Shown: piece by piece, positions 1 to 8,432 of the stretch
How positions within the stretch are numbered: position 1 is the stretch's first letter
How the letters are laid out: each line of letters opens with the position of its first letter
From: CAG-492 sp035388585
GTDB taxonomy: Bacteria; Bacillota; Clostridia; TANB77; CAG-508
NCBI GenBank assembly: GCA_035388585.1
Contig: DAOOQE010000017.1
Location: 1 to 27,721, forward strand
Reading direction: 5' to 3'
Length of the DNA stretch: 27,721 nucleotides
Notes under the pieces: model-generated
The model's database searches: none
The model's input: the letters and a program-made list of their open reading frames with translations, nothing else
Told to the model about the DNA's origin: nothing
Program-made: the position numbers and the translations under genes

Positions 1-1000
1 GCACAGCTCTTACAGCATAAGTTATTATTCCTACTAAATAATCTAATATATTTCCTATACTATCTAAAATCCATCTTCCTGTTTCCCATCCATCTGTTGT
101 ACCTAAATACGTTCCTGCACCTGGTATTCCTTGATACTGTATTCCAGTTTCATAACTCTTACCTGCAAATATTAATGTTACATCTGTATCTAATATTTTT
201 GCTGAAGTTTCGGTTTTTATTCTTAAAACTGTATCAATAGTTGAACCTAGGTCATCTAAATAACACTTAACTAAAACAGATTTATCCTCTTCGTTTACAG
301 GTGGTTTACAATATATTACTTGTCCAGCACCAATATACAAATATACTTCTCCAATATATTCATCTTGTTCTTCTCCTTCTATTGCCTGTTTCATTTTTGA
401 TTTTATTAAAATATCACCAGGTTTTATTTCATCATTTGTTGCAAGAGATGAAATATTTAGAAATTCAGTCTTATTTTCTTCATTGTCGGTTTCAGATTGC
501 TGAGTTAAATCTGAACTTATATTAAATCTTATTTGTTCAAAAAAACTTTCATCCCAAGAAGCATTAGCACTTTGAGTATGTGGATTAACATAACTATATG
601 GAGTCATAGAATTAAAGTTGGTATTAGTTTGCAATCTTAAACATTGATTATATACAAACGCAATCCAACTAGTACTGTTAAAACAGTATTTTTTATTTAT
701 GAGATTGCCATTATATGTATCTCCTATATCTGTGGCAACCATACTATATTCTGATTTTTTAGAATAATTCTTTTCAAAATTTATTGCAAAATTAGCAACA
801 TAATTTCCTGCTCTTTCAGATGTTAATGGAACAGATACATCTCCCATGTCTACTAATCCAGCAGCAAAAGTTGAAAAAACAGAAGAAAATAAAATAAATA
901 ACAACATTATTAATACTATTATTTTTTTAAATATACTGTTTTTAAATATACTTTTTTTTATTATACTATCTATAATAGTATTCTTTAAAATTGTTATCAT
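1..1000 (-). CDS. Exported NlpC/P60-like protein of the T4SS operon (partial, 3' end outside window)
   Basis: The frame stays open from ATG at 998-1000 to the window edge, giving 333 residues; the C-terminus is missing. An AAAGGAGG ribosome binding site sits just upstream. Residues 20-47 look like a signal peptide or anchor, with a possible cleavage after STFAA. Residues about 100-235 resemble the NlpC/P60 fold: a Cys-containing helix start (YCFNSTSWIAFVY, Cys106), then PGDIL (about 194) and the strand VYLYIGAGQVIY (about 219). In active family members a His sits at the position taken here by Glu218, so catalysis is doubtful. The last residues (WILDSIGNILDYLVGIITY) look like the start of a membrane region. 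It is the last visible gene of the conjugation operon, 31 bp after the preceding gene. A cell-wall hydrolase or a degenerate structural wall-spanning subunit are both possible; the family call is made by eye. Confidence 0.6.
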   Translation of the reverse strand, partial: MITILKNTIIDSIIKKSIFKNSIFKKIIVLIMLLFILFSSVFSTFAAGLVDMGDVSVPLTSERAGNYVANFAINFEKNYSKKSEYSMVATDIGDTYNGNLINKKYCFNSTSWIAFVYNQCLRLQTNTNFNSMTPYSYVNPHTQSANASWDESFFEQIRFNISSDLTQQSETDNEENKTEFLNISSLATNDEIKPGDILIKSKMKQAIEGEEQDEYIGEVYLYIGAGQVIYCKPPVNEEDKSVLVKCYLDDLGSTIDTVLRIKTETSAKILDTDVTLIFAGKSYETGIQYQGIPGAGTYLGTTDGWETGRWILDSIGNILDYLVGIITYAVRAV

Positions 1001-1031
1001 TTTATTTCCTCCTTTCAATAAACTCTACATT

Positions 1032-2567
1032 TTATATTTCAATTTTTGTATTATCAAATTCTAAAGTATTATCAGTTATTTTTTTTATATTAAACTCTTG
1101 TTTTCCAGTAATTAATGTTGAATATAAATTATTTTTTACATTATAATTATAAATTCCTTTTTGCTTAACCGAATAAATAAAGTTTTCATCATCTTTCCAT
1201 ATTCCATAATTAATGTATTCTTTTAATTCTCTATTCGGTTTATTTAAATTACTTGAAACAAAACTGATTGCATAAACTGAATTTTCTAATTCTTTTATAT
1301 CTATTATAAAATCATTACTACTATTTTTTATAACATTTCCTAAATCATATTTTATTTCCTTTTGATTAACAATTCTTTGTTTCTCAGCTAAAAAAACTAA
1401 ATTTTCATTTTTAAAATATACTTCTTTTGGCAATTGATTTTCATTATTTAGAGTATTTTCAATTTCCAAATTTGGAACTATATTACCTTTAAAATTTGTA
1501 TAAACATTTATCCCGGAATTTCCTTTATAATTTAAACATATTTGTATACCCTTTAAAGAATATTGTAATATCAAATAATTTGAATTATATTCATATAAAT
1601 CATAGTCACTCCATATATTTTTTAGATTAGAAGTAAATTTTACCAAATCTTTATCTTGTATATAATTACTTACTAAATCAGAAAATTCTATTGTCTCAAA
1701 TTTATTATCACTTTTGTAAACTGAAATTTCATTATTATTAAAAAATATATATGTATTTTCTGTTTTATAACCAATAATCTCATTTTGTTCAAATTGTGGA
1801 TTTCCAAGTTTATCTATAATTTCCTTTTTGCTTGATGTTGTTTTCAATCCATTTACAACTTCATTTTTATAATTACTATTAAACACTATATTAAAGATTT
1901 TTCCATTTATTTTTCTTACTGAAATACCTTCATCAAAAAATATATTATAATTTCTATATATACTATCTTTTGTACCAAATAACGAATCTTCTACAATCCA
2001 ATTTTTATTTATTAATTGCTGTAATTCATTAGAATTAACTAAATAATTAATTTCTTGAATTTCTATATATTGATTTTTAGCTATAATTGATTCTTGAGTT
2101 TGAAAATAATTTATATCTCCATTAATACTAAATGATTTTATATTTTTATTTTCCTTATCACAAGAAAGTGCTATAACAAGTTCATTTGATTTATCAATTA
2201 TTATAAAATTTTCATAATTTACAACCTTTGCACAATATACAAATAAAGATTCATAATAACTCTTATTACTTACATTATTAGAAAATGGTTTATTTTTTAT
2301 TTTCATATATACATCTACTGTATATCCTTCTGTTTTAGAACTCTCATGTTTTACATATTTACAATCAAAATAAATTGCTACTTCTTCAAGTGTTGTAAAA
2401 TCATCTATTGAATCATATTTTTTTATTGTTTCAATTTGCTTCTTTTTTTCTGTATTTTTAATATTATTTGAAATAGCTAATATTAAAAAAATTGTTAAAA
2501 ATATTGGAAATATAATTTTAATCAAATTAATTTTTTTATATTTTTTTACTTTTTTATTAATAATCAT
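1032..2567 (-). CDS. Membrane-anchored extracellular protein of unknown function in the T4SS operon
   Basis: This 511-residue protein is not one I recognise. The N-terminus is a Lys-rich cytoplasmic stub followed by one hydrophobic helix (about residues 14-33), so nearly all of it should lie outside the membrane. It has no lipobox Cys. The segment around residues 240-280 (GLKTTSSKKEIIDKLGNPQF followed by short strands) resembles the small SmpA/BamE-like or DUF4309-like modules in which a 'K-x-E-x-x-x-x-L-G-x-P' helix precedes a beta sheet. Strand-rich segments with many Asn and Lys follow. An AGGAGG site lies 4 nt before the ATG. It sits between the VirB6-like gene (111 bp upstream) and the NlpC/P60-like gene (31 bp downstream), so an accessory role in the envelope part of the secretion system is plausible but unproven. 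Confidence 0.7.
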   Translation of the reverse strand: MIINKKVKKYKKINLIKIIFPIFLTIFLILAISNNIKNTEKKKQIETIKKYDSIDDFTTLEEVAIYFDCKYVKHESSKTEGYTVDVYMKIKNKPFSNNVSNKSYYESLFVYCAKVVNYENFIIIDKSNELVIALSCDKENKNIKSFSINGDINYFQTQESIIAKNQYIEIQEINYLVNSNELQQLINKNWIVEDSLFGTKDSIYRNYNIFFDEGISVRKINGKIFNIVFNSNYKNEVVNGLKTTSSKKEIIDKLGNPQFEQNEIIGYKTENTYIFFNNNEISVYKSDNKFETIEFSDLVSNYIQDKDLVKFTSNLKNIWSDYDLYEYNSNYLILQYSLKGIQICLNYKGNSGINVYTNFKGNIVPNLEIENTLNNENQLPKEVYFKNENLVFLAEKQRIVNQKEIKYDLGNVIKNSSNDFIIDIKELENSVYAISFVSSNLNKPNRELKEYINYGIWKDDENFIYSVKQKGIYNYNVKNNLYSTLITGKQEFNIKKITDNTLEFDNTKIEI

Positions 2568-2678
2568 AATTCCTCCTATTATAACAATTTTATATAAACT
2601 TGTTTTTAAAAAAACTTGATAATTTTTTGCGCTTAATATACTTGGTGAAAAATATTTTTCAAATAAAATTCAATGTGA

Positions 2679-3914
2679 TTATTTATTGAAAAATGGAACT
2701 TTAATATTTTTCAATGATCTTCCTTGAATTTTAAACATATTTTTTACAACTTTTTCAACTCTTGATAATGATGCAAAAAAGATTATTGCAATTATTGGAG
2801 ATTTTAGTGCAATATTTCCTGCTGACACTACAAATACTAGATATGCTATACAATGTAGGTTTTGCAAAAATATTTCTGATATAAGTTCTCTACTCCAAGA
2901 ATTAAAAACTTGTGAACGTCCATCAACTGACTTATCAAGTGAGTATGTTACAGTTATTAAAGGTGCTACAATTATTAGAAACGCAATTTCTAAAGATCTA
3001 TACATATACATTATAAAAAATTTAACTTGATAGTATACTAACATCCAGAAAATTATTACAAAATAAAAACCGGAAAATCCTTTAGCATCTGTATAATTTG
3101 TCGGAATTCTATTTATGATATTATATTCAAAATCTGTTTTAATTTCTATATTCTGTGAAACCTGTACAATTAATTGTTGAATTAATTTAGAAACTTCTAA
3201 TATGAAAATTGAAATATAATGTAAAATAAATATTAAAACAAATCCTATAAGCCAACTTCTTAGCAATTTTTTATATTTTGCCTTATCATCTGAAACAGTT
3301 GAAATCGCCATTCTTATTCCAATATAAATTAATGAAATAACACTAAATATTAATGCAATACTTCTCATTATTGAGTATATTGATGCAACTTTTTCTTTTA
3401 AAACATTATTAAATGTTACATTTGATTGATAGGCCTCATCAACATCATCAAAATAGTAAATATCAAATACATCATAATATCCAAGTACTAAACTTAATAT
3501 AGAAAACTTTTTAAACACATCTTGTACCCATTGTTTATCAATATTTTCCGGTTCAGTGTCTGTTATATTTTTAAAATTCTCGATATCTTCATTTGTTATA
3601 TTGTCAATGTCATCTATATATTGTGGTTTTACAACTTTTGTCATTATATTACTTGCTACCCAAGGTAATATCATTGCTAGATCAGATAGATTCATACTAA
3701 ATGCTGCAGTTGATGTTTGAGTAGATGTTGATTTAACAGTTTTTTCTGAACCACCCATAATAACTTTTGTTTTTCCTGTATTATCCCATTCTTTATAACC
3801 TGCTTCTGTTGAAATACCTTTTGTAGAAGCCACAACTGTATTTAAGTTCATTGTAGTTAATATTAAATTAAAAACTATAAGTATTACTATAAATACTGTC
3901 GTGATTTTTTTCAT
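2679..3914 (-). CDS. VirB6/TrbL-like polytopic membrane protein of the T4SS
   Basis: The 411-residue product has a signal-peptide-like start (residues 1-30, ending VVAS), then a polar exported stretch rich in Thr, Asp and Asn (31-175). At least five membrane helices follow (about 178-206, 220-243, 281-303, 306-325, 354-384). The arrangement, and the loop with SLDKS then W-S-R-E-L after the fourth helix, resemble the VirB6/TrbL-type inner-membrane channel proteins of Gram-positive conjugation systems. The family assignment rests on topology and context more than on a diagnostic motif. The ATG is preceded by a GGGGA site 6 nt away. The upstream neighbour is VirB4, separated only by an assembly gap. 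A weak hairpin with a T-rich tail overlaps the stop codon (TTCAAT / ATTGAA), so some termination may occur here. Confidence 0.75.
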   Translation of the reverse strand: MKKITTVFIVILIVFNLILTTMNLNTVVASTKGISTEAGYKEWDNTGKTKVIMGGSEKTVKSTSTQTSTAAFSMNLSDLAMILPWVASNIMTKVVKPQYIDDIDNITNEDIENFKNITDTEPENIDKQWVQDVFKKFSILSLVLGYYDVFDIYYFDDVDEAYQSNVTFNNVLKEKVASIYSIMRSIALIFSVISLIYIGIRMAISTVSDDKAKYKKLLRSWLIGFVLIFILHYISIFILEVSKLIQQLIVQVSQNIEIKTDFEYNIINRIPTNYTDAKGFSGFYFVIIFWMLVYYQVKFFIMYMYRSLEIAFLIIVAPLITVTYSLDKSVDGRSQVFNSWSRELISEIFLQNLHCIAYLVFVVSAGNIALKSPIIAIIFFASLSRVEKVVKNMFKIQGRSLKNIKVPFFNK

Positions 3915-3944
3915 CTACTTCCCCTTTTTTAGATTTATTTTTTT

Positions 3945-4044
3945 NNNNNNNNNNNNNNNNNNNNNNNNNNNNNNNNNNNNNNNNNNNNNNNNNNNNNNNN
4001 NNNNNNNNNNNNNNNNNNNNNNNNNNNNNNNNNNNNNNNNNNNN
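3945..4044. other. Assembly gap of 100 N between VirB6-like gene and VirB4
   Basis: Exactly 100 N, the usual placeholder for a gap of unknown size. The 16 bases before the gap (3929-3944) and the 16 bases at 4048-4063 are identical (TTAGATTTATTTTTTT), which suggests that the two contigs may overlap and that little or nothing is missing. If they are joined, the VirB4 stop codon would be followed after 20 nt by the VirB6-like ATG, a normal operon spacing. Confidence 0.95.
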
Positions 4045-4053
4045 CTCTTAGAT

Positions 4054-6051
4054 TTATTTTTTTCTAAGTCTTCCTTCTTGTTCTGCTCTTTCCCTTAATG
4101 CATTTAAGTTAGTTTCTATAAAGTCGAATTCTTTTTTAGTAGGTTGAATTTTTAAAATTGCTGTATCTTCTCCAACTTTTAGCAAACCTTCACCTCTAGT
4201 ACATGTTGTTAAGAAATATGCTTCACCTTCACTTAATTTAAATACCTCTTTTATATATTCAATTTCTGATTTATCTTGAGCCAAAAACAATTTTGTATCT
4301 GATGATGTTAAAACAGCTTGTACTTCAGCTTTTTCATAAAAATCTTGGAACTTTTGAGAAATAACTGCTAAAGATACATTTCTTTTTCTGGCACGTCTTG
4401 CCATAGTATTTAAGAAATCAACTGCCTCTGGGTATGGAAGTAACATCCATGCCTCATCAACTAAAACTCTTTTCTTTGCTGCTTTCTCTTTATCTTCACT
4501 ATTTTTCTTAACATATTTTTCCCAAATCCAAGATAGTAAAATTTGTTGTGCAAGTGGTCTTGCAAATCTTTCCTCTAATTGAGATATGTCAAGATTTATA
4601 AAAGGAGTACCATCTAACAATTCAAATGTAGATTGACCATCAAAATATGCCATCTGACCATTCATTTCTCTAACATATTGTTTCATAACTTTAATTAAAT
4701 AACTAAAATGGAATTGATAATCTGAGTTCTCATTTGCTTTTGCTACTTCTTGTAATCTTCTGTACCAAGAACCTATTGTTGGCATTTTTTTCTTTTGTCT
4801 TCCCAAATAGCTTTGTTCAGTTACTTCAGCATTTCTTTTAACATATAAACTATTTATATCATTTGAAATTCCATATGCTTCATATTCTTCAGCAACAATT
4901 TCTGCTATAATTTGTTTTGTAAGCTCATTTACCTCTGTACTTCTAGTACTACCTCTTGCCATAGTTACTAATGCTTGAGTTACGTCTTCAACTTTGTTTT
5001 CCACATTTAAAACAACTTTTTCTTTTCCTGTAATTTCATCTTTAATAATTTCTGGTTCAATATCAAATAAATTAATAATTGTATTTGAATTAGGACTTAT
5101 TACAACATTTATTCCACCTAAAGCATCTGCAACGACTCCATACTCACCTTCAGCATCTAGTGCTAAACTTTCAATTCCCATTAAAACTGATGAACGAGAA
5201 GTTAATGTTTTAATAGCAACACCTTTACCAGCACCAGATTTACCAAAAACAACCATGTTATAATTATTTAAGCTTTTGTTAAAATTATCAAATAATATTG
5301 GTAAACCAGTTTGTCTATTAAATCCTAATGGAATTCCATTTTCATGTCCTACATCAGAATTAAAAAATGGAAATACAGTTGCCATTGAATTACGGTCAAA
5401 TGTATGATTTTTTTTAATTCTATTTTCGCAATATGGCATATTAGAATTATAAGCCTCTTCTTGCATTGCCCATGCTGGTTTTACACCAATCATTGTTTTA
5501 GACATTTCAGAAGCTAGTAATTCAGTTTGCTTATCTAAATCATCTAGTGAATATGCAAATAAAGTTGCAACAATAGATGATTCAAATAATTTGTTAAATC
5601 CACTTGCTATCGAATCTCTTAATTCCTCTGTTTCTAGCCTTTTCTGAGCTAATATTCTTTCTCTATTAATATTTCCTCTTTCAGCTGCAACAATTCTTTC
5701 AGATTCTATCTCATTTATTCTTCTATTAAGTTCTGTTTGAGATGCATTTTCTCCAATAGGTTTAATAAATACAGATACATTTATATCTCCAAATGTATAC
5801 ATACTTCTTAAAAAACTTGGGAAAGTACACATTCTTGGTATTGTTGATACTACCATACTTCTTGCATATTTTGTTTTATTAGATACAATCTCAAGGTGAT
5901 TTATATGTGTTGCATCTATTCCAGCAGGCGCAATTAAATCTTTAATTGTTTTAAGATTTTTTTGAAGTATACCTTTTTTAGCAGTCTCTGTAACTTGTTG
6001 GCCTAATTCTTCTCTTTTACCAAGTGCATTTTTGTTATTAGACATATACAT
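4054..6051 (-). CDS. virB4: VirB4-family T4SS ATPase
   Basis: A 665-residue VirB4/TraE-type conjugation ATPase that energises assembly and substrate transfer at the inner face of the membrane. Residues 40-200 form the VirB4 N-terminal domain. The P-loop lies at 270-277 (GKSGAGKG), Walker B at 527-534 (KRVLVDEAW continuing to MLL), and the motif with the sensor Gln (LAVISQKFQDF) at 561-571. The P-loop ends in Gly where Ser or Thr is usual, so Mg-ATP binding may be altered. No membrane helix is evident. Start: AGGAGG is 4 nt before the first ATG and 10 nt before a second ATG at residue 3, so either could be used. The Shine-Dalgarno overlaps the TAG stop of the preceding gene, which implies translational coupling. 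The stop codon lies 10 bases from the assembly gap. Confidence 0.95.
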   Translation of the reverse strand: MYMSNNKNALGKREELGQQVTETAKKGILQKNLKTIKDLIAPAGIDATHINHLEIVSNKTKYARSMVVSTIPRMCTFPSFLRSMYTFGDINVSVFIKPIGENASQTELNRRINEIESERIVAAERGNINRERILAQKRLETEELRDSIASGFNKLFESSIVATLFAYSLDDLDKQTELLASEMSKTMIGVKPAWAMQEEAYNSNMPYCENRIKKNHTFDRNSMATVFPFFNSDVGHENGIPLGFNRQTGLPILFDNFNKSLNNYNMVVFGKSGAGKGVAIKTLTSRSSVLMGIESLALDAEGEYGVVADALGGINVVISPNSNTIINLFDIEPEIIKDEITGKEKVVLNVENKVEDVTQALVTMARGSTRSTEVNELTKQIIAEIVAEEYEAYGISNDINSLYVKRNAEVTEQSYLGRQKKKMPTIGSWYRRLQEVAKANENSDYQFHFSYLIKVMKQYVREMNGQMAYFDGQSTFELLDGTPFINLDISQLEERFARPLAQQILLSWIWEKYVKKNSEDKEKAAKKRVLVDEAWMLLPYPEAVDFLNTMARRARKRNVSLAVISQKFQDFYEKAEVQAVLTSSDTKLFLAQDKSEIEYIKEVFKLSEGEAYFLTTCTRGEGLLKVGEDTAILKIQPTKKEFDFIETNLNALRERAEQEGRLRKK

Positions 6052-6059
6052 TCTCCCTC

Positions 6060-7265
6060 CTAAATTTTCTTCTTTTGTCCTATTTTCTGTTGTTCCAATT
6101 TCTTTTGTCTTCTTTTTTCTTCTTCCAATTTAAAATCTGTTTTCTTTATTTGGCGTTTAGTTTCATCATACAAATCTTGATCCATTTCTAATTTATAATC
6201 TTCAACTAATTCCATTGCTTTTTGCTTGATATCATTTTGATGTTGTAATCTTAGTCTTCTAATTTTATCTGCTCTCTTTATACTTTTAGCAGCTAATGTT
6301 GAAGCCTGATCTATAATTTGTTCATCTAAAAGTTCTTTTTTCTTTTCAAGAACATCTTTTGCAGTACTGTATAATCTAGAATAATCTCCTTCAACTGCTC
6401 TATCTAAACTAAATATTTCTGAATCATCTCTGTTATATGCAACATATAATAATTCAACTAATTCTTCAGATTCCATTACTCTACCAGAAACCCCAGATGC
6501 TGCTATACTTCTAATTAAGGTTTGAGCTTTTGTATATAATTCAGAAAAAGCTATATTATCAACTTCTTCTTTTGAATAATTTGATATTTCTCCACCAAAT
6601 TCTACAGTGTAATAAGGAATTATTAAATATGTATTTTGTCTTAAAACATTTCTATTTTGGCTCATTCTTCCAACATATTCTGAAATATCAGTTCCATATT
6701 CTAAAACATTCATTTTTCTTCTTCTGTCAAATTCAATTCTTTTAACTATTTTTTCATTACCTTTTTGTTTTTCTTTTTGTAATTGAATATCTAGCTTTTG
6801 AATTTCTTCACCAATTTCGGCAACTCTTTGTCTATATTTTTCTACAATATCTTTTAAATTCAAAGTTGTTGTTTGAACATATAATTGAATTGGACCTTTT
6901 AATGTATTTAGGAATTGAACAAAACCATTTTCTACCGAAATTTTTTCTTCTTCCCCTAAAAGATCGTAATTTACACCTTTACATTCCACAACCATTAGAT
7001 ATTGTTTTCTTCCTTTTCTAACAATCATATTATCTACAACTTCATCAAAATCTAAAAACTTTTCCATAGACTCAATGTTTTGAAGTTTTGTTGTTCCTTT
7101 TTCTTTTATAGAATTATCTAAATGATTATCATCAGCTAAAACATTTGCTCTATTTTTTCTTTTCATTAAAACAAATATTAGAGTTCCTCCTAGTATTATT
7201 ATAGCAACAATTATAATTCCTAAAATTGTACTAATTAATGCTATTAATCCTTCTGTACTTCCCAT
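6060..7265 (-). CDS. TraC-like membrane protein of the T4SS (VirB4-N-terminal-like)
   Basis: This 401-residue protein has one N-terminal helix (about residues 6-34). A conserved globular region with LMVVECKGVNYDLL (about 90) and LNTLKGPIQLYVQTTTLNL (about 118-136) follows, then NTYLIIPYYTVEFG, and a long charged coiled-coil tail rich in Lys, Glu and Gln (from about residue 300). The globular part resembles the TraC-like proteins that accompany PrgI and VirB4 in Firmicutes and other Gram-positive conjugation modules. Their sequence is reminiscent of the N-terminal, non-ATPase part of VirB4. No Walker motifs are present. The ATG follows the PrgI stop codon with no spacer, and its Shine-Dalgarno lies inside the last PrgI codons, so the two are translationally coupled. 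A scaffold between the membrane pore and VirB4 is the likely role (inference). Confidence 0.75.
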   Translation of the reverse strand: MGSTEGLIALISTILGIIIVAIIILGGTLIFVLMKRKNRANVLADDNHLDNSIKEKGTTKLQNIESMEKFLDFDEVVDNMIVRKGRKQYLMVVECKGVNYDLLGEEEKISVENGFVQFLNTLKGPIQLYVQTTTLNLKDIVEKYRQRVAEIGEEIQKLDIQLQKEKQKGNEKIVKRIEFDRRRKMNVLEYGTDISEYVGRMSQNRNVLRQNTYLIIPYYTVEFGGEISNYSKEEVDNIAFSELYTKAQTLIRSIAASGVSGRVMESEELVELLYVAYNRDDSEIFSLDRAVEGDYSRLYSTAKDVLEKKKELLDEQIIDQASTLAAKSIKRADKIRRLRLQHQNDIKQKAMELVEDYKLEMDQDLYDETKRQIKKTDFKLEEEKRRQKKLEQQKIGQKKKI

Positions 7266-7604
7266 TTATTTTTCCTCCTTTGTGTAAGTGTAGATTTTTC
7301 TATTCACTTTGAATTTAAAATATCTAACTATAATATCATCTATTGAATCTCCAGCAATATTTTTAGTGAATTTTAAACCTGTTATTTGTGGAATTTTAAA
7401 AGTTCCGATTGCAAAACCTATAAAGGCAAATATTGCTAACAATACAACTCCTACAACTGTTAATCCTAAAACTTTAGCAAAAATAAAGTATAAAATTACT
7501 CCTATTAATCCTCCGGCACCTGTTGTTAATAATGATTTATTTGAGAATATATATAATATTCTACCTTCTCCTCTAACATCTCTTGGAATATAATGTGTTG
7601 ACAT
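7266..7604 (-). CDS. prgI: PrgI-family T4SS membrane protein
   Basis: A 112-residue protein with an N-terminal amphipathic stretch (YIPRDVRGEGRILYIFS), two closely spaced membrane helices (about residues 28-46 and 49-69) and a short basic C-terminal domain. Its size and hairpin topology, and its position directly before the TraC-like and VirB4 genes, match the PrgI family (VirB3-like inner-membrane partner of VirB4). The start ATG at 7602-7604 has a GAAGGAGGG site about 6 nt upstream. The gene begins 30 bp after the pilin-like gene, and its stop codon TAA abuts the ATG of the next gene. Confidence 0.85.
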   Translation of the reverse strand: MSTHYIPRDVRGEGRILYIFSNKSLLTTGAGGLIGVILYFIFAKVLGLTVVGVVLLAIFAFIGFAIGTFKIPQITGLKFTKNIAGDSIDDIIVRYFKFKVNRKIYTYTKEEK

Positions 7605-7634
7605 ATATTTCCCTCCTTCGTATTTTTTTAAACT

Positions 7635-8045
7635 CTACCCTGTAATACCTTCCATAATAGTTTTAACCAAAGTCCAAATTCCTACTGCTCCATATATTAC
7701 TACTATTGAAACAACTAAACCTATTAATTGTTTTTTTAAAGCTGCTTGTTGTTCTGGAGATGCTGTTATCCATCTAACACCTGTTATTGCTGTAACAATA
7801 AAAACTGTTGCTGTTGCTATTGCTACTAAAACTCTACCTATTGGCAAAAAGTCATTTGCTATTGAATCTTGTGTTGTCCCAGAAGATGCATTTCCCTGAG
7901 AAATAAATGAATTACCTCTATCTAAAATTCCAGATATACTTAAATCTGTACCATATGTTATTTTATTTTCAAAAACAAAAAATACTGAAAAAATAACAGT
8001 TACAGCTATTAAAAATTTAATTATTTTTATACTTTTTTCTTTCAT
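7635..8045 (-). CDS. VirB2/TrbC-like pilin (Mbov_0395-type) of the T4SS
   Basis: A 136-residue protein with a signal peptide (residues 1-32, KIIKFLIAVTVIFSVFFVF then a probable cleavage near TYG), a short polar Ser/Gly/Gln segment, and two hydrophobic helices (about 70-93 and 106-132) separated by the basic loop SPEQQAALKKQL. This is the layout of VirB2/TrbC-like conjugative pilins, and close to the family annotated as Mbov_0395-like pilin in Firmicutes and Mollicutes. It is the first gene of the secretion operon. The Shine-Dalgarno GAGGTGAT is well placed before ATG 8043-8045, and a near-consensus promoter lies 28 bp further upstream. Being first and strongly expressed fits a major pilus or pore subunit. 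Confidence 0.8.
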   Translation of the reverse strand: MKEKSIKIIKFLIAVTVIFSVFFVFENKITYGTDLSISGILDRGNSFISQGNASSGTTQDSIANDFLPIGRVLVAIATATVFIVTAITGVRWITASPEQQAALKKQLIGLVVSIVVIYGAVGIWTLVKTIMEGITG

Positions 8046-8072
8046 TATAAATCACCTCATTATCTACCTTCT

Positions 8073-8101
8073 ATTATACTTTAATAACTTACAATTTTCA
8101 A
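8073..8101 (-). promoter_or_regulatory. Sigma-A-type promoter of the T4SS operon
   Basis: On the minus strand: TTGAAA (8096-8101), a 17-nt spacer, then a perfect TATAAT (8073-8078). The predicted start of transcription is near 8066, leaving a leader of about 20 nt before the pilin ATG. Confidence 0.85.
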
Positions 8102-8217
8102 CACTTTTTGCCTATTTTTTTATCTATTTTTTTAACAATTTCTTCTAATATTATTTAGAGAATTTTATTACAAATAAAACATAAATTTATACTTAAAATT
8201 AGACATAAAATACACAC

Positions 8218-8257
8218 AAAAAAGACCTTAAGTAGAACACTTGAAGTTATTTTTTGA
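8218..8257. repeat. Degenerate copy of the adjacent terminator hairpin
   Basis: The left half (AAAAAAGACCTTAAG then TAGAACACTT) is identical to the terminator at 8313-8349, but the right half has decayed (GAAGTTATTTTTT), so the stem is only partly formed. It lies between the intact terminator and the T4SS promoter. Confidence 0.75.
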
Positions 8258-8312
8258 TTTAAAAAATTATCATAAAACATAAAATCAGACAATAACATCT
8301 AAAGATTCAGAC

Positions 8313-8349
8313 AAAAAAGACCTTAAGTAGAACACTTAAGGTCTTTTTT
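8313..8349 (-). terminator. Intrinsic terminator downstream of the 1857-aa adhesin gene
   Basis: A perfect 15-bp inverted repeat (8313-8327 with 8335-8349) around a 7-nt loop, with A6 and T6 tracts at the ends, so it can work in both directions. It separates the adhesin transcript from the T4SS operon. The stop codon is about 260 nt upstream, so the 3' UTR would include the fold-back element at 8431-8548. Confidence 0.9.
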
Positions 8350-8370
8350 AGATTAAATTCAATTCTCATA

Positions 8371-8432
8371 TTTTTAGAGTTAAAGTTTTTTTCTTCAACG
8401 GTTTTTAGAGTTGAATTTTTTCCTTCAACCGG
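8371..8432. repeat. Tandem pair of 31-bp repeats abutting fold-back element A
   Basis: Two copies (8371-8401 and 8402-8432) sharing TTTTTAGAGTT and a TTCAAC..GG end, 27 of 31 bases identical by eye. The second copy ends at the first bases of the element at 8431. Confidence 0.7.

Noticed and set aside
301..1064. Plus-strand open frames inside the NlpC/P60-like and neighbouring genes
   Set aside because: Low-complexity Leu/Ile/Phe-rich translations typical of the antisense of AT-rich genes, without ribosome binding sites.
2568..2678. A separate promoter for the 511-aa gene
   Set aside because: TTGAAA with a 16-nt spacer and TATATT can be found, but in such AT-rich DNA this is weak; the gene is more simply read from the operon.
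3901..4098. Open frame on the plus strand across the N gap
   Set aside because: It exists only because N codons are counted as open; it overlaps the starts and ends of real minus-strand genes.
1..8101. A complete integrative conjugative element
   Set aside because: No relaxase, coupling protein, integrase or attachment-site repeats are visible in the window, so element boundaries and mobility cannot be claimed.
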